From a virus, in IMG/VR virus record IMGVR_UViG_3300010354_000739, positions 1 through 22,368 of that record: a stretch of 22,368 bases of DNA. One strand, 5' to 3'. Shown here in pieces: positions 6,230 to 14,772 of the stretch. A program made the position numbers and the translations under genes. The notes beneath the pieces are model-generated. The model worked only from the letters and a program-made list of their open reading frames with translations. It was not told the origin of the DNA and did not search any database. Numbering within the stretch: position 1 is the stretch's first letter; each line of letters opens with the position of its first letter.

Positions 6230-7573
6230 ATGCTTATAGTAAATCCATATACTGGACAAACATTGGAAGATCCATGGTATAATAATATTGAACCTTGGCA
6301 AAATGGTTATCTTAAAGTTGAATGTATAATTAGACTAAGAGAAGATGATACTGGTAGAATTAGAGGTATGTATAAACATCCTGGTAATGGTCAGTTTTAT
6401 ACAGTACAAAATGCTGATAGTACAAGTGTATTAATAGTAGTCCCAAAAGAATCTTTTTATTCAACAGTATTTGGTCAATTAAATATTAGACAAGTTACTC
6501 GTGATAATAGAGAAGAAATTAAAATTAAGAACATGGCAAATAAAAATGAATCTTTCATTAGATTAGCTAATAGTATATTTAGCAAATATCCTTATGGTAG
6601 ACCATTAGCACTTACGTCTATTGTAAATAAAATTAAACCAAAAGTGCAAAATAATGAACTTGATAGACCTACTAGAGTAGCTAATTTTGAACCTGAACCT
6701 ATTTTGTTAGATGATGATATATTATATTTATCTGTAGATGAGATTGAAGAAGGATTAGATAATGGAGGTATATATATTGATGATGAAACAGGAGATCATA
6801 GATTAACAGCTAATGATAGATTAGTTATGGTTGGTAATCCTAATGGTGGAAGAATTGGTATGATAAGATTAAGAAGATCTGGTATATCAACTAATGTTTT
6901 TTCTAGACATATTATAGTTAATGGTCATTATTGGCCTATTAAAACATATAATTATCATCCATTAGAAAACTTTAATATACCAGGTTATGCTATTTATGAG
7001 CATGATGGTAATAATTTTAGTAAGGTAATTACTAAGAATTTTGATGATATAGGTATTAACACATTATCACCAACTGAAGAGATTAAAGCTGTTGTTAAAC
7101 ATTGTAAAGTAAAAATCAATAGTATTACTGATTCTGCTACAATATTTGGTAGACAAACAGTTAAGAAAAAGATGATGCTTAATGATAAAAATAATAATGG
7201 TTATGATATAGTTGATATTATACCTGATTATGAGTGTGCAAAGGATGGTACAAAAAGAGATATAGTTATTGTTAAAGGTGACTTAAACTATAAGTTTTCC
7301 CTTAGTGATCTTACTATTGTATTCCCATTTGCTAATACTATACTTAAAGGTATTATACCAATTAAGGATAAAACCTTAAAAGCTGGTGTTAAAGCTAAAA
7401 TCATTAATGATAAGAATCTTAAGATTGGTAAAGGTGAAATAGTGACTGTACTTAATATACATTATAATTATCATCAAAGTAGTAAAACTAGTAATCATAC
7501 TGGTGTAGTTACTGTGGCTGATAAAGGTGGTAATAATTTTAAAGTATGGTCTAACTGCTTAAAAGTAATTTAA
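6230..7573 (+). CDS. Unknown protein heading the ligase cluster, SH3-like C-terminal end
   Basis: This 447-residue protein has no recognised catalytic motif. It reads as mostly beta-rich, with an acidic middle (about residues 160-200, LLDDDILYLSVDEIEEGLDNGG). The C-terminal ~70 residues (AGVKAKIINDKNLKIGKGEIVTVLNI... KVWSNCLKVI) look like a KOW/SH3-like small barrel. Another barrel-like segment is LTANDRLVMVGNPNGGRIGMIRL near residue 190. It starts one base after the polymerase stop and ends with a one-base TAATG overlap on the ATP-grasp gene, so it is most likely co-translated with the ligase cluster. It may bind the substrate or act as a structural partner; this is inference only. Confidence 0.75.
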   Translation: MLIVNPYTGQTLEDPWYNNIEPWQNGYLKVECIIRLREDDTGRIRGMYKHPGNGQFYTVQNADSTSVLIVVPKESFYSTVFGQLNIRQVTRDNREEIKIKNMANKNESFIRLANSIFSKYPYGRPLALTSIVNKIKPKVQNNELDRPTRVANFEPEPILLDDDILYLSVDEIEEGLDNGGIYIDDETGDHRLTANDRLVMVGNPNGGRIGMIRLRRSGISTNVFSRHIIVNGHYWPIKTYNYHPLENFNIPGYAIYEHDGNNFSKVITKNFDDIGINTLSPTEEIKAVVKHCKVKINSITDSATIFGRQTVKKKMMLNDKNNNGYDIVDIIPDYECAKDGTKRDIVIVKGDLNYKFSLSDLTIVFPFANTILKGIIPIKDKTLKAGVKAKIINDKNLKIGKGEIVTVLNIHYNYHQSSKTSNHTGVVTVADKGGNNFKVWSNCLKVI

Positions 7574-8499
7574 TGTTAACAAAGAAAAAACTTAAGAAAA
7601 AGAAGGTAGGTTACCTTGTTGGTGTAAGATCAAGACACCCTAGCCATAAATGGCTTAAACAGAATATAGGTAGATTACCATTTAAGTCTATTGTTAGACT
7701 TGGTAGCACTACTGAGATAGGTGATGAAATATCCAATGGTGGTGATAGGATTGAGTGTAATACAGTAGCATCTGTACTTAATAGTAGTAATAAACTTCTT
7801 ATGAAGAAATGTTTTGATAACTATAGAGTTAGTACTGCTGCATGGTTTACTATTGATCCTGTTACTGCATTACTTAAAGTTAATGATAATAGGGATAATA
7901 CAGTAAGGTATGATGAACTTGAATATCCTGTTGTTGCCAAGTATATATTTGGTAGTAGGAATAGAGGTAATTATTTACTTAAGAATGAGATTGAACTAAT
8001 TGATTTTATTGAGGCTAATATGCACAATATCAATAGTTATATCTTTGAGAAGTATTATTCTTATAATAGGGAGTATAGGATTCATATGGCTATAGTAGGT
8101 AATACACATCATTGTATATATACTTGTCGTAAAGTCTTAAAGAATGATACTCCTGAAGATCAAAGATGGTTTAGAAATGATAGTAATTCAGCATGGTATG
8201 TTGAAGATAATCCTGCATTTGATAAACCTATTAATTGGAATAACATTATCAATGAGTGTGGTATGGCTATGAGGTCATTAGGCCTAGATATAGGTGCTTT
8301 TGATGTTAGAGTACAATCTGCTGGGGATAAAGATGGTAATTTAAGGATAGATCCTAAATATATTATTATTGAGTCTAATAGTGCTGCCAGTCATGGTGAT
8401 ATTACTAGACAAAAATATAAGGATTATATACCTTTAATTTTATTTTGTAAACATAACGATTTAAACAATTTAATTAATGGAATCAACAAAATTAACTAA
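7573..8499 (+). CDS. ATP-grasp ligase
   Basis: This 308-residue protein has the order of ATP-grasp carboxylate-amine ligases. These form an acyl phosphate with ATP and join it to an amine or other nucleophile. The nucleotide-binding strand and glycine-rich loop are YPVVAKYIFGSRNRGNYLL. The hinge region is YIFEKYYSYNREYRIHM, and the Mg-binding end is LGLDIGAFDVRVQ followed by YIIIESNSAAS (Glu and Asn as metal ligands). The fold resembles RimK-like ligases. Its substrate is not evident. The gene overlaps the previous stop by one base and shares 23 bases with the next gene. With the amidoligases and amidotransferases downstream it fits a peptide- or amide-forming pathway. Confidence 0.85.
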   Translation: MLTKKKLKKKKVGYLVGVRSRHPSHKWLKQNIGRLPFKSIVRLGSTTEIGDEISNGGDRIECNTVASVLNSSNKLLMKKCFDNYRVSTAAWFTIDPVTALLKVNDNRDNTVRYDELEYPVVAKYIFGSRNRGNYLLKNEIELIDFIEANMHNINSYIFEKYYSYNREYRIHMAIVGNTHHCIYTCRKVLKNDTPEDQRWFRNDSNSAWYVEDNPAFDKPINWNNIINECGMAMRSLGLDIGAFDVRVQSAGDKDGNLRIDPKYIIIESNSAASHGDITRQKYKDYIPLILFCKHNDLNNLINGINKIN

Positions 8500-9331
8500 A
8501 GTTGCTAGAAAAACTAGCAAACAATGGGAAGAAGAATTTACTCTACAGAAAAAAGAACTTGTTAAGGGTAAATGGGGTATGGAAGGTAAAACTCAATACT
8601 TTCCTGTTAAAAAGCAATATGAATCATTTGCTGAATTACAATATGTAATAGATAATAATTTTGCACCACTTAAACTTGGTAGGGTTGTAGATATGTATAA
8701 TGATCATACATATTTAAAGAGCCCTATTATATATTTAAGAGATGATATAAAAGATCATCATTTTGATACAAATGAATTTTTACAATACTTCTTTACATTG
8801 TATAATCATGAATGTGCTACCTTTAATTCAAAAACTGGTAAACAACAGTGTGATCAAGGTAGACGTAGAAGTTTAATAGATTTATATAGGATATGTAAAT
8901 ATTATTATCCTTTAGTAACTATTAAAGATGTTAAAGAAGCATTGTGGAATCTACCATTTGGTATGCAGGTATTTATATGTCCTGATGTTAGACGTAGGGT
9001 ACATAGAAGAGAAATGCCATCAAATCATCATGGAGCAATAACTTATAATAATGCTGATGAATTTGGTTGGGATTATTATTGTACTAATGTTAAAGATAGT
9101 AAATATTTTAAAATGACTTATAAGGAGCTTGTTCCAATAATAAATAAAACATTGAAAGGTTGTACTCTAAGTCCTATAGGTTATCAAGGTATAGATCCTA
9201 ATGTAGAATGGTATTCTACTAATAATGCAGAAGCTAGAGCTAAAGCTAAACCTGAATTATTAAAACCAATTACTACAAATGTAACACCAGTGCCAGTATT
9301 AGTTGATGATACTAATGAATTACCTTTTTAA
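8477..9331 (+). CDS. Unknown protein with SSB-like C-terminal tip
   Basis: This 284-residue protein overlaps the ATP-grasp gene by 23 bases. No family is recognised. It is rich in His, Tyr and Arg; the middle contains YNHECATFNSKTGKQQCDQGRRRSLIDLY and later FICPDVRRRVHRREMPSNHHGA, basic stretches that could bind nucleic acid. The last eight residues are DDTNELPF after a flexible Pro/Val/Thr-rich linker. This closely resembles the acidic D-D-x-L-P-F tip that bacterial SSB proteins use to recruit partners, and the phage SSB in this window also ends GDLPF. It may therefore be a DNA-binding protein or compete for SSB-binding partners; this is inference. Confidence 0.75.
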   Translation: MESTKLTKVARKTSKQWEEEFTLQKKELVKGKWGMEGKTQYFPVKKQYESFAELQYVIDNNFAPLKLGRVVDMYNDHTYLKSPIIYLRDDIKDHHFDTNEFLQYFFTLYNHECATFNSKTGKQQCDQGRRRSLIDLYRICKYYYPLVTIKDVKEALWNLPFGMQVFICPDVRRRVHRREMPSNHHGAITYNNADEFGWDYYCTNVKDSKYFKMTYKELVPIINKTLKGCTLSPIGYQGIDPNVEWYSTNNAEARAKAKPELLKPITTNVTPVPVLVDDTNELPF

Positions 9332-9343
9332 AAATAAACAATT
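9332..9343 (+). promoter_or_regulatory. A-rich translation initiation element
   Basis: AAATAAACAATT lies directly before the ATG at 9344, almost identical to 10181-10191. It stands in for a Shine-Dalgarno site. Confidence 0.5.
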
Positions 9344-10159
9344 ATGAAAGTAAACAATGTAACATTGGGCGCAGACCCAGAAGTATTTTTATTAAATGCA
9401 GAAGGTAAAGTAGCTCCTGCATATAAATTTATCAAAGGTACTAAAGATAAACCTGAAAGAGTAAGTAAGGATATCAAAGACCTTGCAATCCAATATGATA
9501 ATGTTAGTGCAGAATATTGTATTCCTGCATGTGCTTGTCTTGAAGATTGGCTTAAGTATCATAATTTTATGCTTGATTATATCAGAGAAACTATTGCTGA
9601 ACCTAATGGTTTAGCAGTATATGCTTATCCATCTGTATATATTGAGCCTAAGACTACACGTGATCCTATAGCTATGCAAGCAGGTTGTGATCCTGATTTT
9701 AATGTGTATACACAAGATGCTAATATTAAGCCTGATATTACTGAAACATTACTAAGATCTGCTGGTGGTCATATCCATATAGGTTATGAGAATCCTAATC
9801 CAGATATTAATAATCAGCTTATTATGGCTATGGATTTATTCTTGGGTGTACCTAGTGTACTTATTGACAAGGATGTAGAACGTAAACAGCTTTATGGTAA
9901 AGCAGGTTGTTTCCGTACTAAACATTATGGTGTTGAGTATAGGTCACTTAGTAATTTCTGGCTACAAGATAATGGTCTTATGGCATGGGCTTGGCAAGCT
10001 ACTATGGATGCTATTGAGTTTGTTAATAAGGGTGGTATTATTACTAATCCTGAACAAATAGTAGAGTCAATTAATGACTATAATAAAGACCTAGCTAGAG
10101 AAATACTTGATGATTATGGTATTGTAATACCAGAATATATTACACAATACCAAGATTAA
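9344..10159 (+). CDS. phiEco32-type COOH-NH2 ligase (GS-fold amidoligase)
   Basis: This 271-residue protein belongs to the phage COOH-NH2 ligase type 2 family, predicted to use ATP to join a carboxylate and an amine on a glutamine-synthetase-like fold. The hallmark blocks are LGADPEVFLLNAEGKVAPA at residues 7-25 (acidic metal ligands D11, E13), IQYDNVSAEYCIPA, SAGGHIHIGYENP near residue 140 and the arginine-rich YGKAGCFRTKHYGVEYRSLSNFWL near residue 185. The length is about that of the family. It has its own A-rich start element after a 12-base gap. The glutamine amidotransferase that follows is the likely ammonia source. The substrate is unknown. Confidence 0.87.
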   Translation: MKVNNVTLGADPEVFLLNAEGKVAPAYKFIKGTKDKPERVSKDIKDLAIQYDNVSAEYCIPACACLEDWLKYHNFMLDYIRETIAEPNGLAVYAYPSVYIEPKTTRDPIAMQAGCDPDFNVYTQDANIKPDITETLLRSAGGHIHIGYENPNPDINNQLIMAMDLFLGVPSVLIDKDVERKQLYGKAGCFRTKHYGVEYRSLSNFWLQDNGLMAWAWQATMDAIEFVNKGGIITNPEQIVESINDYNKDLAREILDDYGIVIPEYITQYQD

Positions 10160-10180
10160 TTGGTTCTAGTATAAATAATT

Positions 10181-10191
10181 AAATAAACAAT
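10181..10191 (+). promoter_or_regulatory. A-rich translation initiation element
   Basis: AAATAAACAAT lies directly before the ATG at 10192. It is the third occurrence of this string in front of a gene that does not overlap its upstream neighbour. Confidence 0.5.
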
Positions 10192-11724
10192 ATGTGTGGA
10201 ATACAAGCTTTTGTTGGTAAAAAGAACAAACAAGTAGATTTAAACAAATTTAAGAAACTAATGCTATGGAATGCATTAGGTAGAGGTCAAGAGGCAACAG
10301 GTATATTCTCACCAAAGAATGGTTTAGTTAAGGATAATGATAGATGTGATGTATTCTTAGGTAAGAATGAAATTAAATCTGATACCTTACTTATAGGTCA
10401 TGTTAGGGCATCTACATATGGTGGTAACACTAAAGATAATGCTCATCCATTCAATGAGGGTAATATAACATTAGTGCATAATGGTACATTAACTAATCCT
10501 TGGCCATGGGCTAGACATCATGGTATAGATGTTACTAAGGTTAATGTTGATAGTCATGTAATATGTCATGTCTTAAATAAAACCCAGGATTTTAATGTAT
10601 TAGGTGAAATCAATGGTGCTGCAGCATTAGTTATGCATGATAGTAATATACCTAATAGGTTATATGTATATAGGAATAAAGATCGTGAGTTATTTCATGG
10701 TAAAACTTCTTATGGTATGTATGTATCATCAATAAAAGCTAGTTTAGAGTCAATAGGTTGTGTTGATATAGCAGAGTTCCCAGTTGGGACTCTGCACATT
10801 ATTGAAAATGGTGAAATTAAATCTACTAAAGAGATTGAGAGTAAACCATATCAAACACCAGCTTATACTAATAGTACTACTAGTACCACTAATCCTAATC
10901 AACATACACCAACTAGCCTTGTTGGTAGATGGTTATATTGTGATTCTAGTGCAGCTGTTAATTGTGATGAAGGTACAAATATAACTTATGGTAATTTCTA
11001 TAAATGTGTTGGAGTAACTAATGAAATAGTTGCTGATAACTATATGGTTAGTCCTAGGAATTATATTTATATCATTGATAATGACAATGTTAGACGTAAA
11101 GTAGATTATTGGTATTTTGATAATTACTGCTCTAGACTTGATGATGGAGATTATGTATTTATTACAAATGATTTATTTTATAGTGAAAAAGTTGATGGTA
11201 AAGAAGAAAAGAAGTTAGTTCTTAAAAAAGATCAGATAGTACTTGTTATTAATTCTATAGAAAAAGATGGTAAATTTAGTATACATGATGGTGAAAATGA
11301 GTGGCAAGTACCTAAGAATTCTATTAGGAAACTTACTTATAATGATGAATGGGTAGATAATAATCATGTTATTATAGCTAATCTTGAACTTAACTATACT
11401 AAGAATAAAGATAAGAAACCTGAGACTAAAACTAATAATAAGGAAGAAGATAAGGATGAGGATGATAATACTGATAATTATTTTCATGTAGATGCTGAGA
11501 TATTAATACAAAATGATTTTTCTTATCTTAGAGAACAATTAGATGAAATAATTAGTAATTATTATTCTGTACCTTCTGTTAAAATACTAGATAATGTTAG
11601 AGAGTTATTAGCTCATGTTGAGAATTGTATAGATGAATATACAGAAATAGCTTTAGAACAAGGTGTAGTATTATATGAAGTTGATATGAAAGAAAATAGT
11701 AAACAAGAAAAAATATTAGATTAA
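10192..11724 (+). CDS. Class II glutamine amidotransferase, copy 1
   Basis: This 510-residue protein begins MCGIQAFVG. Removal of Met exposes Cys2 as the N-terminal nucleophile of an Ntn-type glutaminase that frees ammonia from glutamine. The supporting motifs are GRGQEATGIFS, GHVRASTYGG-x-DNAHPF, LVHNGTLTNPW and DSHVICHVL, in the usual order over residues 1-135. The remaining ~300 residues are not a known synthase domain: a Thr/Asn/Ser-rich linker near residue 225, a beta-rich section (GRWLYCDSSAA... YIYIIDNDNVRRKVDYWYFDN), a highly charged Lys/Glu/Asp linker near 410-430 and a final helical part. It lies between two amidoligase genes, so it probably feeds ammonia to one or both. Confidence 0.88.
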   Translation: MCGIQAFVGKKNKQVDLNKFKKLMLWNALGRGQEATGIFSPKNGLVKDNDRCDVFLGKNEIKSDTLLIGHVRASTYGGNTKDNAHPFNEGNITLVHNGTLTNPWPWARHHGIDVTKVNVDSHVICHVLNKTQDFNVLGEINGAAALVMHDSNIPNRLYVYRNKDRELFHGKTSYGMYVSSIKASLESIGCVDIAEFPVGTLHIIENGEIKSTKEIESKPYQTPAYTNSTTSTTNPNQHTPTSLVGRWLYCDSSAAVNCDEGTNITYGNFYKCVGVTNEIVADNYMVSPRNYIYIIDNDNVRRKVDYWYFDNYCSRLDDGDYVFITNDLFYSEKVDGKEEKKLVLKKDQIVLVINSIEKDGKFSIHDGENEWQVPKNSIRKLTYNDEWVDNNHVIIANLELNYTKNKDKKPETKTNNKEEDKDEDDNTDNYFHVDAEILIQNDFSYLREQLDEIISNYYSVPSVKILDNVRELLAHVENCIDEYTEIALEQGVVLYEVDMKENSKQEKILD

Positions 11725-11725
11725 T

Positions 11726-13129
11726 ATGAAAGAAATAAAAGATATATTTGGTGTTGTTACTAGTGATTATGTTACTATAGGTAAATATAAAATTGATAAA
11801 AACAATCCTGATCTTAGTCTTGATTATTTTAATAAGAATGTTTATTGTCATCCTGATTTTTCTGCTGCTATATTTTGTGAGTTTGATGAAATGGGTAATC
11901 TTAAGGGAGATGGTAAAAAAGTGTATACTAATGAAAAACATTTTTATGATTATTTTCCTCAAATTTTTTGTCAAAGAATATATAAAAATGGTCAAATGGA
12001 ATTATGTCATGTTGGTATACCATTTGAGTTTATTCCTATGGAACTGTTTAAAGAATGTATTTATGATGGTATTTATTATCATAAAGATCTTATATCAACA
12101 GCACCTAAAAAACACTTAAGATATAGACAGATAAATGCTATTAAAAAATTACATGATTGTAATAGTATTAAGGATGAACTTAAATATGGTATTAAATCTA
12201 GTACTTATTTACTTACTGAAGGTAAAAGATATACTTTTGGTGCAGAGATAGAAACTAGTAATGGTTTATTACCATATTATCTTGATAAAGACCTTAATTA
12301 TGAGGCTGTTCATGATGGTAGTCTTAGGGATGAGAATGGCAATGTTAATGGTGGTGAGTATGTTACTGGTGTACTAATAGGTGATAGTGGCTTTTTACAG
12401 CTTAAAAGGCTTTGTAATGAGCTTAATAAGCGTTGTCTTGTTAATTCTAAGTGTGGTGTTCATGTTCATATAGGTGGTGTAAACTTTAATAAAGAGTTTA
12501 TTGTACATTTATATAAATTATGTCAAGACATTGAAGAAGAACTATTTGCTATGTTACCTGTTAGTCGTAGGAATAATGAGTATTGTAAACCACTCAAAAA
12601 GTTTAATTTTAAAACTCTTAAAACTAAGGATCGTTTAGATTATCAAATGGCTATAGATGCTATATATTCAGATTTATTTTGTTATATAGCTCATTCTCAG
12701 CAAGCTGATCCAGCTAGGTCTAATAAAAAGACCCAACATCCATTAGGTAATAAGTGTGGTTACAATCATTCTACTGCTAGATATTGCTGGCTTAACCTAG
12801 TACCAGCTATGTTTGATACTAGGGGTAATGGTAAATATACTGTAGAAATTAGGAATCATAGTGGTACTACATCTTATACTAAGATTAAGAACTGGATACT
12901 AATTACTATGGGTATTATGTCATTTGCTGAAAATGAACAAGAATTTATTAGGTATAACAAAGTATGTTTATCCGATGTAATACAAGCAGCTTTTCCTAAA
13001 AAAGCATTATTACTTATGAAGTATATACATGAAAGAACAAATAAGTTTACTGTAAATTCTGTTGATCAAGAATATATGGATTATACAGAGAGTGAAGTTA
13101 GTAGTCAATTAACATTAACAACAATATAA
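11726..13129 (+). CDS. Amidoligase (Amidoligase_2 family, GS-like fold)
   Basis: This 467-residue protein starts one base after the previous stop. The core begins near residue 165 with YTFGAEIETSNG (metal-binding glutamates), followed by AVHDGSLRDENGNVNGGEYVTGVL, CGVHVHIGGVNFN and, near 370, YCWLNLVPAMFDTRGNGKYTVEIRNHSGT. This set of G-x-E-x-E, D-x-S, GEYV, H-x-H-I-G and E-x-R-x-H motifs is that of Amidoligase_2, predicted ATP-dependent ligases of carboxylates and amines. The ~160-residue N-terminal part (YVTIGKYKIDKNNPDLSLD...) is unassigned. This family differs from the COOH-NH2 ligase two genes upstream, so the cluster carries two distinct GS-fold ligases. The substrate is unknown. Confidence 0.85.
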   Translation: MKEIKDIFGVVTSDYVTIGKYKIDKNNPDLSLDYFNKNVYCHPDFSAAIFCEFDEMGNLKGDGKKVYTNEKHFYDYFPQIFCQRIYKNGQMELCHVGIPFEFIPMELFKECIYDGIYYHKDLISTAPKKHLRYRQINAIKKLHDCNSIKDELKYGIKSSTYLLTEGKRYTFGAEIETSNGLLPYYLDKDLNYEAVHDGSLRDENGNVNGGEYVTGVLIGDSGFLQLKRLCNELNKRCLVNSKCGVHVHIGGVNFNKEFIVHLYKLCQDIEEELFAMLPVSRRNNEYCKPLKKFNFKTLKTKDRLDYQMAIDAIYSDLFCYIAHSQQADPARSNKKTQHPLGNKCGYNHSTARYCWLNLVPAMFDTRGNGKYTVEIRNHSGTTSYTKIKNWILITMGIMSFAENEQEFIRYNKVCLSDVIQAAFPKKALLLMKYIHERTNKFTVNSVDQEYMDYTESEVSSQLTLTTI

Positions 13130-13130
13130 A

Positions 13131-14540
13131 ATGTGTGTAATAAGTGTTTTACCTAAGGGTAAAGAAAAAAATGGTAAAGTAGTTGAAGATTTTATTAGTA
13201 GTGGCTATCAGTCTAATACACAAGGCTCTGGCTTTATGTGGAAGAAAGCTAATAGTAATAGAGTTGGTGTTAGCAAAGGTTATTTTAACCTTGAACAATT
13301 ACTTAAATCATATAAAAAGATGAAGTTTACAATAGATGATGAAGTTGTAGTTCATCATAGAATTGGTACTTCTGGTAATAAGGATGCAGCTAATACCCAT
13401 CCTTTTTATCTTCATGAAGATATAACTATTTGTACTAAAACAGAAAGTTTAGAAAACTTAATAGCTGTATGTCACAATGGTGTATTTAGTAGTAGTAAAA
13501 TTACTAAGTATATGACTAGTGGTTATTCAGATACTGTAGCATTTGCTAATAAGTATATGACTCAACCAGGTCTAATAGAATTACTAATACATAATTCTAA
13601 AACATTTGAGACAGTAACTAGTGATTTTGTAGATGGTGATAAATTATGTTTTTTATTCCCTGATAGGGATTTATTAATGATTGGTAATTACATTGAAGAT
13701 GATGGGTATTATCATAGTAATATGGGTTATAAACGCTATACACAAAATGTGGGTGGTGTAGAATATCCTACATATAACTATGGATATAGCTCATATAATA
13801 ATTATAACTATGGGAGACAGCTTAACTTATATGATGATAATTATTACAAGAGTAGGAACAAAACTTCTACTAAAACTATTACTAATAGTTGTACGCCTTG
13901 TAGTAAACATAGTGTTGATCCTAATGAAATTAATGATTTATTTGAAGAGTCATTTGATGGACTTGATTATAAAAGCTATAATTTGGATGGAGATTATCTT
14001 ATTATCAATAAGTATAATTATAAGAATTTTTGGTTAACACCAAAGAAAAAAGCTAATGTAGCAAGTCATGAAAATGGTGATTTATTTCAAATAACTGAGT
14101 TTGAATCAAATGGTACTAGTATAAATGCATCACCTCTTACTATTCTTCAGTCTAAAGATAATCCTAACAGATGTTATGGTTATAAATTATCGTTTATACA
14201 AGATAATTTTAACTTTATTCCTAAGAAAGTATTTGTAGATGTGTATAGAGATTTCTTATATTTGTACTTTGCTTATACAAAGATATCCAATAAGAAGTTA
14301 AAATCACTTCATACTAAATTAAGCGATGATTCATCAAAACCAGAATTATCAATTTTAAATATTGATGGTTTATCAATATACAAATTAGCTTGGTTAGAAT
14401 TATACAATCAAAATTGTTTTAAGTTAAGTGATTTGTATACAATGATTCCTCAAGAAACTGATGGATCAGGTGATGATCCTGAACAAACTATAGATGATGT
14501 GTTAAATAAGTTCAGTGATAATGTGTGTTATAAAAATTAA
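13131..14540 (+). CDS. Class II glutamine amidotransferase, copy 2
   Basis: This 469-residue protein starts one base after the previous stop with MCVISVLPKG, again placing Cys2 as the Ntn nucleophile. The motifs are VVVHHRIGTSGNKDAANTHPF near residue 75, AVCHNGVFSSSK near 115 and YSDTVAFANKYM near 135. It is clearly divergent from copy 1: the G after C is V, and the loops are longer. After the glutaminase part comes a Tyr/Asn-rich low-complexity linker (about residues 205-240, YPTYNYGYSSYNNYNYGRQ) and an unassigned beta-rich region. It pairs by position with the Amidoligase_2 gene. It is the last gene before a structured non-coding stretch. Confidence 0.86.
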   Translation: MCVISVLPKGKEKNGKVVEDFISSGYQSNTQGSGFMWKKANSNRVGVSKGYFNLEQLLKSYKKMKFTIDDEVVVHHRIGTSGNKDAANTHPFYLHEDITICTKTESLENLIAVCHNGVFSSSKITKYMTSGYSDTVAFANKYMTQPGLIELLIHNSKTFETVTSDFVDGDKLCFLFPDRDLLMIGNYIEDDGYYHSNMGYKRYTQNVGGVEYPTYNYGYSSYNNYNYGRQLNLYDDNYYKSRNKTSTKTITNSCTPCSKHSVDPNEINDLFEESFDGLDYKSYNLDGDYLIINKYNYKNFWLTPKKKANVASHENGDLFQITEFESNGTSINASPLTILQSKDNPNRCYGYKLSFIQDNFNFIPKKVFVDVYRDFLYLYFAYTKISNKKLKSLHTKLSDDSSKPELSILNIDGLSIYKLAWLELYNQNCFKLSDLYTMIPQETDGSGDDPEQTIDDVLNKFSDNVCYKN

Positions 14541-14754
14541 TCAATGCGTTAATCAACGCATACTATAGGATAATGATAGTGAGAATTGAGTAACCGCAAC
14601 ACGGTCAAGTTAAACTTATAATATCACCTACTAATGGTTAATTCCTGATGTATGTTGAATAAGTGGTACGTCATCCCGTACGCTAAACAAACTTAATTTA
14701 ATATCTATAAATCACTATAGTATAGGGGTGGGAAATGGCAGGCTCACCCCTTTT
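14541..14754 (+). ncRNA. Structured non-coding RNA or leader ending in a terminator
   Basis: The 232 bases between genes hold no plausible reading frame but many pairings. ATGCGTT/AACGCAT (14544-14561) is a 7-bp hairpin with an AATC loop. ATAGTGA at 14576-14582 pairs perfectly with TCACTAT at 14712-14718, closing a domain of about 140 nt. Inside it are AATTG/CAAgTT with ACCG/CGGT (14584-14611) and GTACG/CGTAC (14666-14681). An 11-base dyad AAGTTAAACTT lies at 14607-14617. ACTATAG-N-ATA occurs twice, at 14562 and 14714. The stretch ends in a rho-independent terminator. It could be a phage small RNA with its own terminator, or the attenuator leader of the replication genes. No known riboswitch family is recognised, and the boundaries are approximate. 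Confidence 0.5.
14724..14754 (+). terminator. Rho-independent terminator before the replication block
   Basis: AGGGGTG (14724-14730) pairs with CACCCCT (14745-14751), with a 14-base loop between them, and the T run reaches 14754. It lies only 18 bases before the ATG at 14773, leaving no room for an ordinary promoter in between. Confidence 0.85.
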
Positions 14755-14772
14755 AAAGCTAATTAATCAACT

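Noticed and set aside
11215-11995. Open frames on the minus strand opposite the amidotransferase and amidoligase genes
   Set aside because: They are dominated by Ile/Phe/Leu/Lys as expected for the reverse of AT-rich coding sequence, and they lie opposite genes with clear motifs.
14640-14682. Hammerhead-ribozyme-like CTGATG string
   Set aside because: The bases after CTGATG do not form the required stem II before GAA, and the GAAA-stem III part is missing.
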